A stretch of 64,000 bases of DNA from Christiangramia echinicola DSM 19838 (GCF_000423065.1 NZ_AUHG01000011.1:496001-560000); one strand, 5' to 3'; numbered from the stretch's first letter, positions 26,787 through 37,052 are shown. Made by a program: numbers and translations. The notes: generated by a model from the sequence alone, not told the origin.

Positions 26787-27311
26787 TTAATTAATATAAA
26801 TTACCTGGCTTAAGGTTGTGCCGTCTTCCATAATCTGTACAATAAGCAGAGCGCCGTTCTCAGAATCATCCAGATCTTCATATTTCTTTTCGCCTAGAAT
26901 AGCATTAGCAAATTGAGGAGTAGTATTACTGTGACCTACAACCAGAACAGTTTTGCCTTTGGTAGCTTTTTCAAAATTCTCATCGAATAATTTACTGGCA
27001 TCATATTTTATAATATTCAGTTTATTCAGGTCTGCCAATGGTTTTGCAGTCTGCATCGTGCGATTATAATCTGTACTATAAACTGCATCCAAATCTATAT
27101 TTTTTAATACTTCAGCCCATTTTTTCGCTCTTTCTAAACCTTCTTTTTTAAGGTTAGGATTCCGGTTTGAAGAGTCACTACGGTCCTTTTCGGCATGACG
27201 AATTAAATAATAGGTAGATACAGGTTCCTGTTCGATTTCCGCCTTTTTTTCTTCCGAAGGATTCGTTACTCCTAAAATTAATGAAAAGAAAATAGTGATA
27301 AAATTAGCCAT
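26787..27311 (-). CDS. Histidine phosphatase family protein (SixA/phosphoglycerate-mutase-like)
   Basis: 174 aa with an N-terminal hydrophobic segment (about 1-18), probably a signal peptide, so likely periplasmic. The catalytic motif YLIRHAEKDRS holds R38 and H39. DAVYSTDYNRTMQTAKPL supplies the second arginine region and VLVVGHSNTTPQFAN the second catalytic histidine. All key residues are present, so it should be an active phosphohydrolase; the substrate is unknown. Confidence 0.88.
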   Translation of the reverse strand: MANFITIFFSLILGVTNPSEEKKAEIEQEPVSTYYLIRHAEKDRSDSSNRNPNLKKEGLERAKKWAEVLKNIDLDAVYSTDYNRTMQTAKPLADLNKLNIIKYDASKLFDENFEKATKGKTVLVVGHSNTTPQFANAILGEKKYEDLDDSENGALLIVQIMEDGTTLSQVIYIN

Positions 27312-27365
27312 GATGTTAGCTTTTAGTTTAAAGGTATGACGTGTTGCGTATTAATTTGTTACAGA

Positions 27366-28466
27366 TTACAAATTCTTAAAATTGATCTCCATCAATATAA
27401 TTTGATTGATCTGTTCTGCGAAACTATTGAAGTTGTTGTCTGAAACCAGTATTAAAGACTGTTTACCATTTTCCAGTTTTGGTCCCAGGCACATGCCTTC
27501 AATATTATCAATGATCTCGTTAGTTAGTTGTTTTTTTACAGACTTGAAATTGAACAAAAGTTTCTTGTCTGCAATTTTATAATCCTGTCCTTTTAGCTCA
27601 TCTAATTCTAGGGTGTTAGTTGCCTGGGAAGCATCTACTTCAAAGATTTTAACTGTGTTGCCGTGTGATCCATATCCCGCGGAGTACGATCTTTCGAGAA
27701 TGAGAAACTTGTCTTGAGCATAGGCCAGTATTTCAGTAGCACCATTCACGGCAAAATAATTAATGGGGAGTTTGGCGATCCCATCTAATTTATAGGCGAA
27801 TTGCTTCAAGGGTAATCCTGTTAGTTTGTCGAATTTCGTGATTCGTATATGTGCTCTCGATGGAAAGATCTTAGGTTTAGATCCGTCTTTTTCCAGTGGT
27901 GATTCCATAGCGACCCAGTAAGCTTTTTTATCTGAACTTTCAGTGATTCCTTCAAAAACTCCGTTATTTCTTGGTTTTTGCTCATCCTTCGCTTTAAAGT
28001 ATTCTGGGATCGAAAAAGAATTGTAAGTCTCGCCAAGAATGGAAATCGAATAGATGCCGGGATCTTTTCCATCATCTATCAAACCTTCGCTTGTTACAAT
28101 AAAATCACCTTTCTGCCGGTTATATCGTATTGCTTCAAGATCTAAAACCTTATCCTTAAATTCATTTGATTTCTTTACGGTAATAAGTTGTTCTATTTCA
28201 AAATTCTGGATCTTATTTTCATCTAAATCAATATTGGCGATATAGATTCTTGGATTAGAAGACTGGTCGCTTACAAGGTAATATTTACCGTTTTGATAAT
28301 CTATTCCTGAAAGTCCGCCAACTATGGTATTCTCTATTTCAATATCAGAAGGGAGAACATATTCATCCAGAAACCGGATCTCAATATTATCATTTTCAAT
28401 TTTTCTGGTTACTGCGCAGCTGGCCAGTACCAGGGACAAAAGGATTAAAGAGATTGTTTTTTTCAT
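27366..28466 (-). CDS. Esterase-like/phytase-like beta-propeller lipoprotein
   Basis: 366 aa, lipobox VLASCAVT with lipidated cysteine C17. The mature protein matches the esterase-like activity of phytase family (PF13449): GGLSGIDYQNGKYYLVSDQSSNPRIYIANI, DLEAIRYNRQKGDFIVTSEG, FEGITESSDKKAYWVAMESPL, ILERSYSAGYGSHGNTVKIFEV and NIEGMCLGPKLENGKQSLILVSDNNFN. It probably folds as a six-bladed propeller on the outer membrane or periplasmic face. The substrate is unknown. It lies 54 bp upstream of the histidine-phosphatase gene on the same strand, so two phosphohydrolase-like envelope proteins may be co-expressed. Confidence 0.8.
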   Translation of the reverse strand: MKKTISLILLSLVLASCAVTRKIENDNIEIRFLDEYVLPSDIEIENTIVGGLSGIDYQNGKYYLVSDQSSNPRIYIANIDLDENKIQNFEIEQLITVKKSNEFKDKVLDLEAIRYNRQKGDFIVTSEGLIDDGKDPGIYSISILGETYNSFSIPEYFKAKDEQKPRNNGVFEGITESSDKKAYWVAMESPLEKDGSKPKIFPSRAHIRITKFDKLTGLPLKQFAYKLDGIAKLPINYFAVNGATEILAYAQDKFLILERSYSAGYGSHGNTVKIFEVDASQATNTLELDELKGQDYKIADKKLLFNFKSVKKQLTNEIIDNIEGMCLGPKLENGKQSLILVSDNNFNSFAEQINQIILMEINFKNL

Positions 28467-28586
28467 GGAAGCTTAGTTGGCTTTCAAAAATAACAAATGT
28501 TTAAGACAAAAATGTGAGTTTTTTAGGAGGTCTAAGCGTGACGATTGGATACCTTTATTTTATTAACACCTAAAACCAATAATGTT

Positions 28587-28772
28587 ATGAATGAAGATCA
28601 AATTGAAGGAAAGTGGAAACAAATTCGTGGTGAGTTCAAACAAAAATATGGAACTCTTACCGATGATGATGTAACCTATTCTGAAGGGAAGTTCGATGAA
28701 ATGCTTGGTCGCATGCAGGAGAAGACCGGAAGGTCTAAAGAAGATTTGAAAAGAGAAATCGATAAATGGTAA
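28587..28772 (+). CDS. CsbD family stress protein
   Basis: 61 aa from the ATG at 28587 (MNEDQIEGKWKQIRGEFKQ); the longer frame from 28545 adds 14 unrelated residues. Typical CsbD core IEGKWKQIRGEFKQKYG ... YSEGKFDEMLGRMQEKTG, a small helical protein. Homologues are induced in general stress; the molecular role is unknown. Monocistronic, ending at a strong bidirectional terminator opposite clpB. Confidence 0.9.
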   Translation: MNEDQIEGKWKQIRGEFKQKYGTLTDDDVTYSEGKFDEMLGRMQEKTGRSKEDLKREIDKW

Positions 28773-28790
28773 TGTCGATTAATGAATGAA

Positions 28791-28820
28791 AAAGGCGGTA
28801 GAGTGATCTACCGCCTTTTT
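28791..28820. terminator. Bidirectional terminator between csbD-like gene and clpB
   Basis: 12-bp stem AAAGGCGGTAGA / TCTACCGCCTTT (28791-28802 with 28807-28818), GTGA loop, T run, A-rich on the other side. Confidence 0.93.
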
Positions 28821-28838
28821 TATTTCACCTAATATTTA

Positions 28839-31445
28839 TTATTCATTCTGAGCCAGCTGCTCCTGATTTCTGAAAACCAGTTCTTCATTAAATTCATCTA
28901 GAAGGATTATACTTTCTGTTTGAATCTTACCGGCCAGAATCTCTTTAGATAATTTATTTAACACTTCTCTCTGAACAACTCTTTTCACTGGGCGGGCTCC
29001 AAATTGAGGATCAAAACCTTTTACTGAGAGAAATTCAATTGCCTCTTCTGTCGCATCAAGGACAATATGTTGCTGAGCCAGCATTTTCTTTACATACTTG
29101 AGCTGAAGTCCAACAATCTTTTTGATGTCTTTTTGAGTTAACGGACTAAACATCACGATATCATCAATTCTATTGAGAAATTCTGGGCGAACACTTTGTT
29201 TTAGTAATCCTAAAACTTCGGTTTTTGCTGCTTCCATCGCAGAATCTAAATCCTTGATGTTTTCAAATTTCTCCTGAATAATATGACTTCCCATGTTAGA
29301 GGTCATGATGATAATGGTGTTTTTAAAGTCGGCTACCCGACCTTTGTTATCCGTTAATCTTCCTTCATCGAGTACCTGTAACAAAATATTGAAAGTATCA
29401 GGATGTGCTTTCTCTATTTCATCAAGTAGAATTACAGAATATGGTTTTCTACGAACCGCTTCGGTCAATTGTCCTCCTTCATCATATCCAACATATCCCG
29501 GGGGCGCTCCAACTAATCTACTTACAGAATGTCTTTCCTGATATTCGCTCATATCTATTCTGGTCATAGCTGCTTCATCATCAAACAGGTACTCAGCAAG
29601 GGCTTTCGCTAATTCGGTCTTACCAACTCCAGTGGTACCTAGAAAAAGAAATGAACCTATTGGTCTTTTTTGATCCTGAAGTCCTGCCCGGCTTCTTCTT
29701 ACTGCGTCACTAACGGCAATAATTGCTTCATCCTGGCCTACAACCCTTTTATGAAGATCTTCTTCCAGGCTTAAAAGTTTTTCACGCTCACTTTGAAGCA
29801 TTTTGTTTACAGGAATTCCTGTCCATTTTGCTACCACCTCGGCAATATCTTCATTGGTAACTTCCTCCTGGATCAGGGACTTTTCATTCTGGTTTTCGGC
29901 TACTTCAGCTTGAAGTTTCTCTAATTTTTCCTGCGCTTCTTTTATTTTACCGTATCTAATTTCAGCAACTTTTCCGTAGTCACCTTCACGTTCGGCTTTC
30001 TCGGCTTCCAGTTTATATTCTTCAATTTCAGATTTAGCGGTTTGTATATTGTCTACAATTTCCTTTTCACTCATCCATCTTGCATGAAGATCATTGCGTT
30101 CTTCTTTAAGATTAGCCAGATCTGCACGAAGTGATTTCAGTTTAGATTCATCATTTTCGCGTTTTATAGCCTCTATCTCAATCTCCAGCTGCATGATCTT
30201 TCTGTCCAGGACATCAAGTTCTTCTGGCTTGGAATTGATCTCCATCCTAAGTTTGGACGCAGCTTCATCCATTAAATCTATTGCTTTATCTGGAAGGAAC
30301 CTATTGGTGATATATCGCTGAGATAATTCTACGGCTGCAATAATAGCTTCATCCTTGATTCTTACTTTATGGTGGGTCTCGTACTTTTCTTTAATTCCAC
30401 GAAGAATCGAAATAGCGCTTTCGGTATCGGGTTCATCTACATTTACTTTCTGAAAACGACGTTCCAGGGCCTTATCTTTCTCAAAATACTTCTGATATTC
30501 ATCCAGAGTTGTTGCTCCAATGGCTCTTAGTTCTCCACGAGCAAGTGCAGGTTTTAGAATGTTTGCGGCGTCCATTGCACCCTGGCCACCACCGGCACCA
30601 ACAAGTGTGTGGATCTCATCTATGAACAGAACGATGTTTCCATCGCTGGAAGTAACTTCTTTAATTACAGCTTTTAATCTTTCTTCGAATTCCCCTTTAT
30701 ATTTAGCACCTGCGATCAGGGCTCCCATATCCAGGGAGTAAATTCTTTTATCCTTAAGGTTTTCGGGAATATCTCCGTCTACAATTCTATGTGCCAGACC
30801 TTCTGCAATTGCGGTTTTACCTGTTCCAGGTTCCCCAACGAGCATCGGATTATTCTTGGTACGACGGGATAAAATTTGTAGAATTCTTCTAATCTCTTCA
30901 TCACGGCCAATGACAGGATCCAGTTTTCCTTCTTCAGCGAGCTGATTAAGGTTGCGTGCATATTTGTCCAGGGAATTATAAGTTTCTTCTGCGCTCTGAG
31001 AAGTAACCTTATCTCCCTGTCTTAATTCTGAAATAGCTGCTTTTAAACCTTTTTCTGTAGCTCCCTGGTCTTTTAAGATCTGGCCAACTTTGCTGGAAGA
31101 TTTAAAGATCGCCAGGATTAGATGCTCAATAGATACATATTCATCTTCCATTTTTTTAGCAATGGAAGAAGCCTCGTTAACTGTTTTACTGGCTTCACGA
31201 GAAAGCATAATGTCTCCACCGCTCACTTTAGGGAAGCTTTCCAGACTCTTGTCTAGAATCTGTATAAAAAGGTTTACGTTAATGTTCAGTTTTTTCAGCA
31301 AGAAAGGAGTAACATTTTCATCTACCATAGATATGGCTTTAAAGATGTGTTCGTTCTCTATTTGCTGATGGCCCATCTCCTGAGCAAGCTGTTGAGCTTG
31401 CTGGATAGCCTCTTGTGATTTTATGGTAAAATTATTAAAGTTCAT
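28839..31445 (-). CDS. clpB: ATP-dependent chaperone ClpB
   Basis: Hexameric disaggregase that works with DnaK to rescue aggregated proteins in the cytoplasm. 868 aa, normal length. N-terminal double repeat (about 1-145), AAA-1 with Walker A GEPGTGKT near 205 and Walker [13 protein letters not shown], the long coiled-coil M domain (about 405-530), AAA-2 with GTTGVGKT near 605 and [11 protein letters not shown], and the C-terminal sensor and oligomerisation domain. No IGF/L ClpP-binding loop, as expected of ClpB. Monocistronic. Confidence 0.98.
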   Translation of the reverse strand: MNFNNFTIKSQEAIQQAQQLAQEMGHQQIENEHIFKAISMVDENVTPFLLKKLNINVNLFIQILDKSLESFPKVSGGDIMLSREASKTVNEASSIAKKMEDEYVSIEHLILAIFKSSSKVGQILKDQGATEKGLKAAISELRQGDKVTSQSAEETYNSLDKYARNLNQLAEEGKLDPVIGRDEEIRRILQILSRRTKNNPMLVGEPGTGKTAIAEGLAHRIVDGDIPENLKDKRIYSLDMGALIAGAKYKGEFEERLKAVIKEVTSSDGNIVLFIDEIHTLVGAGGGQGAMDAANILKPALARGELRAIGATTLDEYQKYFEKDKALERRFQKVNVDEPDTESAISILRGIKEKYETHHKVRIKDEAIIAAVELSQRYITNRFLPDKAIDLMDEAASKLRMEINSKPEELDVLDRKIMQLEIEIEAIKRENDESKLKSLRADLANLKEERNDLHARWMSEKEIVDNIQTAKSEIEEYKLEAEKAEREGDYGKVAEIRYGKIKEAQEKLEKLQAEVAENQNEKSLIQEEVTNEDIAEVVAKWTGIPVNKMLQSEREKLLSLEEDLHKRVVGQDEAIIAVSDAVRRSRAGLQDQKRPIGSFLFLGTTGVGKTELAKALAEYLFDDEAAMTRIDMSEYQERHSVSRLVGAPPGYVGYDEGGQLTEAVRRKPYSVILLDEIEKAHPDTFNILLQVLDEGRLTDNKGRVADFKNTIIIMTSNMGSHIIQEKFENIKDLDSAMEAAKTEVLGLLKQSVRPEFLNRIDDIVMFSPLTQKDIKKIVGLQLKYVKKMLAQQHIVLDATEEAIEFLSVKGFDPQFGARPVKRVVQREVLNKLSKEILAGKIQTESIILLDEFNEELVFRNQEQLAQNE

Positions 31446-31602
31446 TTATATTGTTTTTTGAAAATCATAAGTCAATAGATGTACCATATAGAATAAATGT
31501 CAAAATGACGTGAATAATTGAAAAATTAAAGACAAAAAGGCAGTTTATTTGAAATGTATTAAAAAAATCCTCTTTATTTTCTCTATTAAATTTACTTAGA
31601 TT

Positions 31603-31610
31603 TACTTTTG
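31603..31610 (+). promoter_or_regulatory. Bacteroidota -7 box for the YtxJ-like gene
   Basis: TACTTTTG followed by CG, 14 bp before the ATG at 31625. No clear TTG at -33. Confidence 0.55.
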
Positions 31611-31624
31611 CGAAAAAGAATGTT

Positions 31625-32026
31625 ATGGGATTATTTGATAAAATTTTCAATTCAGAGAAGCAAGCAAAAGCTGAGGACAAAAAAACAACTCCCTGGATAG
31701 GTCTAAATTCAATGGAGCAATTAGATGAGATTGAGAATATTTCAGAAGATAAAACGGTGGCTATTTTAAAGCATTCTACAAGATGCGGAGTAAGCAAAAT
31801 GGTTTTAAGAATGTTTGAATCAGATTATGACCTTGATGAGAATGAACCTGTAGAATTATATTTCCTGGACCTGATTAGTTACAGGGAAATTTCGAATGAG
31901 ATCGCAAATAGGTTCAAGGTACATCACGAGAGCCCGCAGTTAATTATACTAAAGAACAGGGAGGTAGTTCATCATTCTTCACATCAAAGTATCTCTGCTA
32001 ATAAACTGGCAACATTTGTAGGCTAG
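31625..32026 (+). CDS. ytxJ: Bacillithiol system redox-active protein YtxJ
   Basis: 133 aa monothiol thioredoxin-fold protein. The family signature KHSTRCGVSKM places the single active cysteine at C54, and the cis-proline region is ESPQLIILKNREVVHHSSH. It is thought to act as a bacilliredoxin, removing bacillithiol from oxidised proteins. The bshC gene at the end of the window supports bacillithiol use by this organism. Cytoplasmic, monocistronic. Confidence 0.88.
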   Translation: MGLFDKIFNSEKQAKAEDKKTTPWIGLNSMEQLDEIENISEDKTVAILKHSTRCGVSKMVLRMFESDYDLDENEPVELYFLDLISYREISNEIANRFKVHHESPQLIILKNREVVHHSSHQSISANKLATFVG

Positions 32027-32162
32027 AAGGTCAGAATTAAAATGCATGCTAATTATACCGGTTTTCCCTTAATTCACGGCAAATAAGAACTTTAAGGTTT
32101 GTAATAGATTGAATTTGAAGTCTCTATGGTTAACTTTAAGTTTTAAAGTTATAATATTAGAG

Positions 32163-32555
32163 ATGGAAAAAATAGTTGAACGCTCGGGGCCTTTTAAAGA
32201 TTATATAGCTGAAGGAGTTAAGGTTGGGGATACAGTTTATTTATCTGGCCAGGTTAGTCTTGGTGATGATGGCGACCTAATTGGTGATGGAGATATGAAA
32301 GAACAGGTTCGCCAGGCATATCATAATGTAAAGGAGTTATTAAAGAAATTCGACCTTTCTATGGATAATATTGTAGATGAAACCTGGTTTGTGACCAATA
32401 TGAAGTATTCCATGGAAAATATCGATGAGCTGTTTGAAATTAGAAGTGAATGTTATGGCAAATTTCCAGAGGTTGCCCAAACGATGATAGAAATTAAATC
32501 GCTGGTGATGCCGGAATTAATGATAGAAATTAAATGCGTTGCGAAAACCATTTAG
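32163..32555 (+). CDS. RidA family protein
   Basis: 130 aa from the ATG at 32163 (MEKIVERSGPFKDYIAEGVKVGDTVYLSGQVSLGDDG); the longer frame starts at 32109. The core follows the YjgF/YER057c/UK114 fold with QVRQAYHNVKELLKKFDLSMDNIVDETWFVTNM and a C-terminal VMPELMIEIKCVA. The conserved RidA arginine position in the last strand (usually VEIE-R) is not evident, so deaminase activity toward enamine or imine intermediates is uncertain. Strong terminator downstream. Confidence 0.82.
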   Translation: MEKIVERSGPFKDYIAEGVKVGDTVYLSGQVSLGDDGDLIGDGDMKEQVRQAYHNVKELLKKFDLSMDNIVDETWFVTNMKYSMENIDELFEIRSECYGKFPEVAQTMIEIKSLVMPELMIEIKCVAKTI

Positions 32556-32570
32556 TTTTAAATAAAAAAA

Positions 32571-32597
32571 GGGCTGGTAATTTACCAGCCCTTTTTT
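32571..32597. terminator. Bidirectional terminator after the RidA-like gene
   Basis: GGGCTGGTAA / TTACCAGCCC (32571-32580 with 32582-32591), T run after it and A run before it, between convergent genes. Confidence 0.9.
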
Positions 32598-32616
32598 TAT
32601 AGAGTACAATTTCAAT

Positions 32617-33906
32617 TTATTTTTTCTTCGGCTCATATACCGGAAGTAATTTTGACTTCACCTCACCAAAACCAATTCTGGAATTTCCATTCTGGCAAAA
32701 TCCTCTCATGATTACGGTATCGTTATCATTAATGAATTTACGCTCAGATCCGTCTTTTAGTTTAATTGGCTTACTACCACTCCAGGTAAGCTCCAGCATA
32801 GATCCAAAAGAATCTTCAGAAGAACCTGAAATTGTTCCGGAAGCCATCATATCTCCGGAATTTACCGGGCAACCGTTTACTGTATGGTGAGCCAATTGCT
32901 GACTCATGTTCCAGTAAAGATACTTGAAGTTTGATTTTGAAAGTGAATTTTCCTCCCCGCCTTCTGGCTGAAGGAATACTTCAAGATTAATGTCAAAACT
33001 CTTATCTCCTGAATACTTCAGATAAGGAAGTAATTCTTTTTCAGGTTTAGGACTTGCAGTTCTAAATGGTTCTAATGCATCCATAGTAACGATCCATGGA
33101 GAAATAGAAGATGCGAAATTCTTAGCAAGGAATGGCCCTAGTGGCACATATTCCCACTTCTGAATATCACGTGCACTCCAGTCATTGAAAAGCACCATTC
33201 CGAAGATATAATCTTCAGCTTCATCAACCGGAATTGGTTCACCCAGATGATTTGCATCTGTAGTGATAAAAGCCATTTCCAATTCAAAATCTACTCGTTG
33301 AGATGGTCCGAAAACCGGAGCATCAGAGTCAGCAGGTTTAGTTTGACCTTGCGGACGGTGTACTGGAATTTCTGTAGGGATGATAGAAGAACTTCTTCCG
33401 TGGTAACCTACCGGAATATGCAGCCAGTTTGGTAACAGGGCATTATCCGGATCTCTAAACATTGTCCCGATATTGGTAGCATGCTCTTTAGAAGAATAAA
33501 AGTCGGTATAATCACCTACCTGCACAGGCATTTGCATTTCGATCTCATCAAGAGTGAAAAGAACCGTATTTCTATGGTCCTGATTATCCTTGAGATCAGA
33601 ATTATTAGCGTCGAAGATATCGGCAATACGGTTTCTTACCAATCGCCAGGTCTTCTTGCCGTCAGAGATAAAATCGTTTAAAGTATCCTGTAAAAATATA
33701 TCGTCGGTTAGAGGGATCCCTTCAAAATAACCTAATTGATGCAATGCTCCAAGGTCTATCGCGTAATCACCAATTCTTGTACCAATGGTGATTACATCAT
33801 CACGGGTAAGGAAAACTCCAAAAGGGATGTTTTGAATAGGGAAATCGGTATCGCCAGGAATATCCAACCAGGTTTTTCTATTTGGATCGTTAGCGGTAAT
33901 TGGCAT
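32617..33906 (-). CDS. fahA: Fumarylacetoacetase
   Basis: Last step of tyrosine catabolism: hydrolysis of fumarylacetoacetate to fumarate and acetoacetate. 429 aa, normal for the bacterial and eukaryotic-type enzyme. Recognisable blocks are DYTDFYSSKEHATNIGTMFRDP (catalytic histidine near 138), PVGYHGRSSSI, DFELEMAFI (metal-binding acids), and FNDWSARDIQKWEYVPLGPFLAKNF. The C-terminus includes NGCPVNSGDMMASGTISG and GFCQNGNSRIGFGE. Monocistronic, convergent with the RidA-like gene. Confidence 0.96.
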   Translation of the reverse strand: MPITANDPNRKTWLDIPGDTDFPIQNIPFGVFLTRDDVITIGTRIGDYAIDLGALHQLGYFEGIPLTDDIFLQDTLNDFISDGKKTWRLVRNRIADIFDANNSDLKDNQDHRNTVLFTLDEIEMQMPVQVGDYTDFYSSKEHATNIGTMFRDPDNALLPNWLHIPVGYHGRSSSIIPTEIPVHRPQGQTKPADSDAPVFGPSQRVDFELEMAFITTDANHLGEPIPVDEAEDYIFGMVLFNDWSARDIQKWEYVPLGPFLAKNFASSISPWIVTMDALEPFRTASPKPEKELLPYLKYSGDKSFDINLEVFLQPEGGEENSLSKSNFKYLYWNMSQQLAHHTVNGCPVNSGDMMASGTISGSSEDSFGSMLELTWSGSKPIKLKDGSERKFINDNDTVIMRGFCQNGNSRIGFGEVKSKLLPVYEPKKK

Positions 33907-34015
33907 AAAAATGTTGGTTTTTTGTTAAAATCTAGTTGACTCAAATATATTATTTTCCTGTAATTAACCGAATGTATTTGTTACTTTTACCGAATATTTA
34001 ACGTAAAAATTTGTG

Positions 34016-35290
34016 ATGCAACGAGACACCCAAGTATTTGATTTAATAGCGGAAGAAAAAGAGCGCCAGTTGAATGGTTTGGAACTTATTGCGAGTGAAA
34101 ATTTTGTAAGTGATGCAGTGCTTGAAGCTGCCGGATCTGTGCTTACAAATAAATATGCTGAAGGTTACCCCGGGAAGAGATATTATGGAGGATGTGAGGT
34201 GGTAGACCAGGTGGAACAACTTGCGATAGACCGTCTAAAAGAATTATTTAATGCAGAATATGCGAATGTGCAGCCTCATTCTGGTTCACAGGCAAATACC
34301 GCAGTTTTTCATACCTGTATGAAACCTGGGGATAAATTCCTTGGTTTTGACCTTTCTCATGGCGGTCACTTAACACATGGTTCTCCGGTGAATTTCTCCG
34401 GAAGACTTTATAATCCTGTTTTCTACGGAGTAGATAAGGAAACCGGTCTTATAGATTATGATGCGGTTGCGGAGATCGCAGAAAGAGAAAAGCCAAAAAT
34501 GATCATTGCAGGAGCCTCTGCATACTCACGAGAAATCGATTATAAGAGATTTAGAGAGATCGCCGATAGCGTTGGCGCGATTCTGGTTGCCGATATGGCG
34601 CATCCTGCGGGACTAATTGCCAAAGGGTTAATTAGTGATCCACTACCATATTGTCATATAGTAACTTCTACTACTCATAAAACCCTTCGTGGGCCAAGAG
34701 GTGGTATTATATTAATGGGGAAAGATTTTGACAATCCTTTCGGTGAAAAATTAAAGAATGGAAACCTGAAGAAAATGTCAACGATGCTAAATTCAGGAAT
34801 TTTTCCTGGGAACCAGGGAGGTCCTTTAGAGCATATTATTGCAGCTAAAGCTATAGCCTTTGGAGAAGCATTGACAGACGAGTTTCTTCATTATATGGTA
34901 CAGGTGAAAAAGAATGCCAAAGTCCTTGCTCAGGCTTTTGTTGATAAAGGATATGGAGTAATTTCTGGAGGAACAGATAATCATATGATGCTTATCGACC
35001 TTAGAAATAAAGACGTAAGTGGTAAAGATGCTGAAGAAGCTTTAGGGATAGCTGATATTACCGTTAATAAGAATATGGTGCCTTTTGATGATAAATCGCC
35101 ATTTGTAACTTCAGGAATTAGAATTGGAACTCCTGCTGTGACTACTCGTGGATTAAAAGAGAATGATATGTCTAAAATTGTAGAGCTTATCGACCGCGTG
35201 ATTACCAATATTGATAATTCTACAGAACTGGAAGCTGTGAAAAAGGAAGTGAATGCAATGATGCAGGGTCTTCCTTTATTTCAAATGTAA
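34016..35290 (+). CDS. glyA: Serine hydroxymethyltransferase
   Basis: PLP enzyme interconverting serine and glycine with transfer of a one-carbon unit to tetrahydrofolate. 424 aa from the ATG at 34016; an in-frame GTG precedes it by one codon. Start [30 protein letters not shown] lysine K222 in [29 protein letters not shown] and [14 protein letters not shown] are also diagnostic. Intact and monocistronic, ending at a UUCG-loop terminator. Confidence 0.98.
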   Translation: MQRDTQVFDLIAEEKERQLNGLELIASENFVSDAVLEAAGSVLTNKYAEGYPGKRYYGGCEVVDQVEQLAIDRLKELFNAEYANVQPHSGSQANTAVFHTCMKPGDKFLGFDLSHGGHLTHGSPVNFSGRLYNPVFYGVDKETGLIDYDAVAEIAEREKPKMIIAGASAYSREIDYKRFREIADSVGAILVADMAHPAGLIAKGLISDPLPYCHIVTSTTHKTLRGPRGGIILMGKDFDNPFGEKLKNGNLKKMSTMLNSGIFPGNQGGPLEHIIAAKAIAFGEALTDEFLHYMVQVKKNAKVLAQAFVDKGYGVISGGTDNHMMLIDLRNKDVSGKDAEEALGIADITVNKNMVPFDDKSPFVTSGIRIGTPAVTTRGLKENDMSKIVELIDRVITNIDNSTELEAVKKEVNAMMQGLPLFQM

Positions 35291-35314
35291 TTCTGGTACA
35301 CTACATATAAAAGA

Positions 35315-35340
35315 AAGCCATTCTTCGGAATGGCTTTTTT
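35315..35340 (+). terminator. Terminator after glyA with UUCG loop
   Basis: AAGCCATTC / GAATGGCTT (35315-35323 with 35328-35336) closing a C(TTCG)G tetraloop, T run. Confidence 0.92.
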
Positions 35341-35363
35341 AATGGATTGATCTTAATATATTT

Positions 35364-35768
35364 TTATTGCAGGAAAACCTTCTTAAGCTCTTCTGAAATC
35401 TTTACAGGTTTTTTTGTTTCCTTATCCAGAAGGCACCAGGTTGTTTTTGCTTCGGCAAGCAATTTATCTGTCTCTGCATTTTTAATGATGACATGTCTTA
35501 TAGAGGTCACGTGTGTCGCATCGCCTACATAGGTCTGTAGCGAAATGGGGTCATTCAAAAAGGCTTCTTTTTTATAATTGATCTCATGCTTTACAACTAC
35601 CCAGATCACTTTTGATTTTTGTTCTTCTGAAGCTCTTTTTTCCCAGTGTTCCTCTGCAACATCCTGAACCCACTGCACGTATTGTACATTGTTTACATGC
35701 TGCTGTTTATCGAGGTCTTTCTTATTAACCACGATCTTTTTTTCGTATATCTCCGGATTAAGTTCCAT
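35364..35768 (-). CDS. Acyl-CoA thioesterase, hotdog fold (4HBT)
   Basis: 134 aa single hotdog domain. The N-terminal DLDKQQHVNNVQYVQWVQDVAEEHWEK matches the 4-hydroxybenzoyl-CoA thioesterase-like family, where the usual catalytic aspartate lies in D.-.-HVNN. Then VVVKHEINYKKEAFLNDPISLQTYV and a C-terminal LLAEAKTTWCLLDKETKKP. It would hydrolyse a small or medium acyl-CoA; substrate unknown. Its start overlaps the last base of the upstream glutaminyl-cyclase gene, so the two are coupled. Confidence 0.85.
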   Translation of the reverse strand: MELNPEIYEKKIVVNKKDLDKQQHVNNVQYVQWVQDVAEEHWEKRASEEQKSKVIWVVVKHEINYKKEAFLNDPISLQTYVGDATHVTSIRHVIIKNAETDKLLAEAKTTWCLLDKETKKPVKISEELKKVFLQ

Positions 35769-36823
35769 TATTTTTCCATGATTTTTACTTCGAAGATCTT
35801 ATCCCAGTTTTTACCTGTAACATAAAGCTTGTCGGTCTTAGGATTATAGGCAATGCCATTTAGAACATCCAGTTTGCTGTGCTGAGTAACATTATTCTTT
35901 AAATCTTTGAAATTAATAAGGCCTTCAATTGCACCGTTTTCAGGATTGATAATGGCAACACTAGGAAATTGATAAGTATTCGCGTAGATCTTTCCGTTAA
36001 CCCATTCTAGCTCATTGAATTTTGTTGCCACAGATTTATGTGTAGCGGGTTGGATATAGGTTTGTTCCGCTAAAGTTTCAGGATCCAGGATCCAGATCTT
36101 CTCTGTGCCATCACTTTTAAAGATCTTTTCTCCATTATTGCAGAGTCCCCAACCTTCTTTACTCTGGTTATATCCAAAGGTTCCGGTTTTTTCGAAAGAT
36201 TCCAGATCATAAATAAATCCTTCACCTTCCTGCCAGGTAAGTTGATATAATTTATCATCTAAAACTGTAAGCCCTTCAGCAAAGTACTGGTCATCTAATT
36301 CGATCTCTTGTAAAACCTCACCCGAATCAAGATCTAATTTTCTCAATTTGGACTTTCCATACTGTCCAATACTTTCATATAATATATCATCGTGAAATTC
36401 TAATCCCTGGGTGTAAGAAGTAATATCATGCGGGTACGAATTAACGATCTCGTAGGTGTAAATTACAGGAGCCTGGGTATTCAGGATCTTTACTGGTTTG
36501 GTTAAAGTATCGGTAGTTTCATCGCTATAAACAATAGCCTTTAGATTATGATTGCCGAGTAATGCATCACCAAGTTCTAATTTAAAATCTGAACCATCTG
36601 TAGAGCTATTTATATAATTGTCACCTAAAAAATATGAAACTGAATCTATTTCCTTGTTTTTGCTATTCAGAATTGAAGCCTGCAAGCTTTCATTTAGTTT
36701 GAAACTGGATTTATTTTCATTGATCTGAAGAGAAAAATCAGATTTTTTATTTCCATTATTACTTCCACAGGAAAAAAATAAAAAGTTTAAAATAAAGAGT
36801 AACAGTAAGTTAAATTTGTTCAT
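35768..36823 (-). CDS. Glutaminyl-peptide cyclotransferase, plant/bacterial type, lipoprotein
   Basis: 351 aa with lipobox NFLFFSCGSN (lipidated cysteine C19), so anchored in the envelope. Residues 20-115 look like an added beta domain. The rest is a five-bladed propeller of the papaya/bacterial glutamine cyclase family (PF05096): YPHDITSYTQGLEFHDDILYESIGQYGKSKLRKLDL, FAEGLTVLDDKLYQLTWQEG, EGWGLCNNGEKIFKSDGTEKIW, NELEWVNGKIYANTYQF, LNGIAYNPKTDKLYVTGKNWDKIFEV. It converts N-terminal glutamine to pyroglutamate, which is the predicted N-terminus of many secreted Bacteroidota proteins (signal peptides ending in AQ). Confidence 0.87.
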   Translation of the reverse strand: MNKFNLLLLFILNFLFFSCGSNNGNKKSDFSLQINENKSSFKLNESLQASILNSKNKEIDSVSYFLGDNYINSSTDGSDFKLELGDALLGNHNLKAIVYSDETTDTLTKPVKILNTQAPVIYTYEIVNSYPHDITSYTQGLEFHDDILYESIGQYGKSKLRKLDLDSGEVLQEIELDDQYFAEGLTVLDDKLYQLTWQEGEGFIYDLESFEKTGTFGYNQSKEGWGLCNNGEKIFKSDGTEKIWILDPETLAEQTYIQPATHKSVATKFNELEWVNGKIYANTYQFPSVAIINPENGAIEGLINFKDLKNNVTQHSKLDVLNGIAYNPKTDKLYVTGKNWDKIFEVKIMEK

Positions 36824-36877
36824 TGTAAAATAGGCTTGAATACTGAGCTAAATTAACCAATTCACTTTAAAAAAAGC

Positions 36878-36907
36878 TTGCGAAAAGATACAAAGATTGT
36901 ATATTTG
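36878..36907 (+). promoter_or_regulatory. Promoter of the SRP RNA gene
   Basis: TTG at 36878-36880, 19-nt spacer, TATATTTG at 36900-36907, a full Bacteroidota promoter. Start of the RNA predicted about 36911. Confidence 0.8.
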
Positions 36908-36910
36908 CAG

Positions 36911-37006
36911 CGGCAAGTCCCACACAACCAGCTCCTGCTGAATCCCCCAGGGCGGGAACGCAGCAAGGGTAGGCGGTCGTAGCGGTGTGATGTGGGTCGC
37001 TTGCCA
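36911..37006 (+). ncRNA. ffs: Signal recognition particle RNA (4.5S-type, small)
   Basis: About 95 nt. Outer stem GGCAAG / CTTGCC (36912-36917 with 37000-37005) continues as CCACAC with GTGTG/TGTGGG. The apical domain contains CAGGGCGGGAACGCAGCAAG, which matches the conserved Ffh-binding loop (GGAA tetraloop-like, with A-C and G-rich symmetric and asymmetric loops). A T run directly follows (37007-37012), giving termination. It targets nascent membrane and secreted proteins with Ffh and FtsY; ftsY is in this window at 52690. Coordinates of the ends are within a few bases. Confidence 0.92.
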
Positions 37007-37052
37007 TTTTTTATTTCTACAAAGTCCTAAATTTATTGCATATTTGTGCGAT

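Noticed and set aside
36987-37052. Upstream extension of the short-chain dehydrogenase frame
   Set aside because: It reads through the end of the SRP RNA and its terminator; the ATG at 37053 gives the normal SDR N-terminus.
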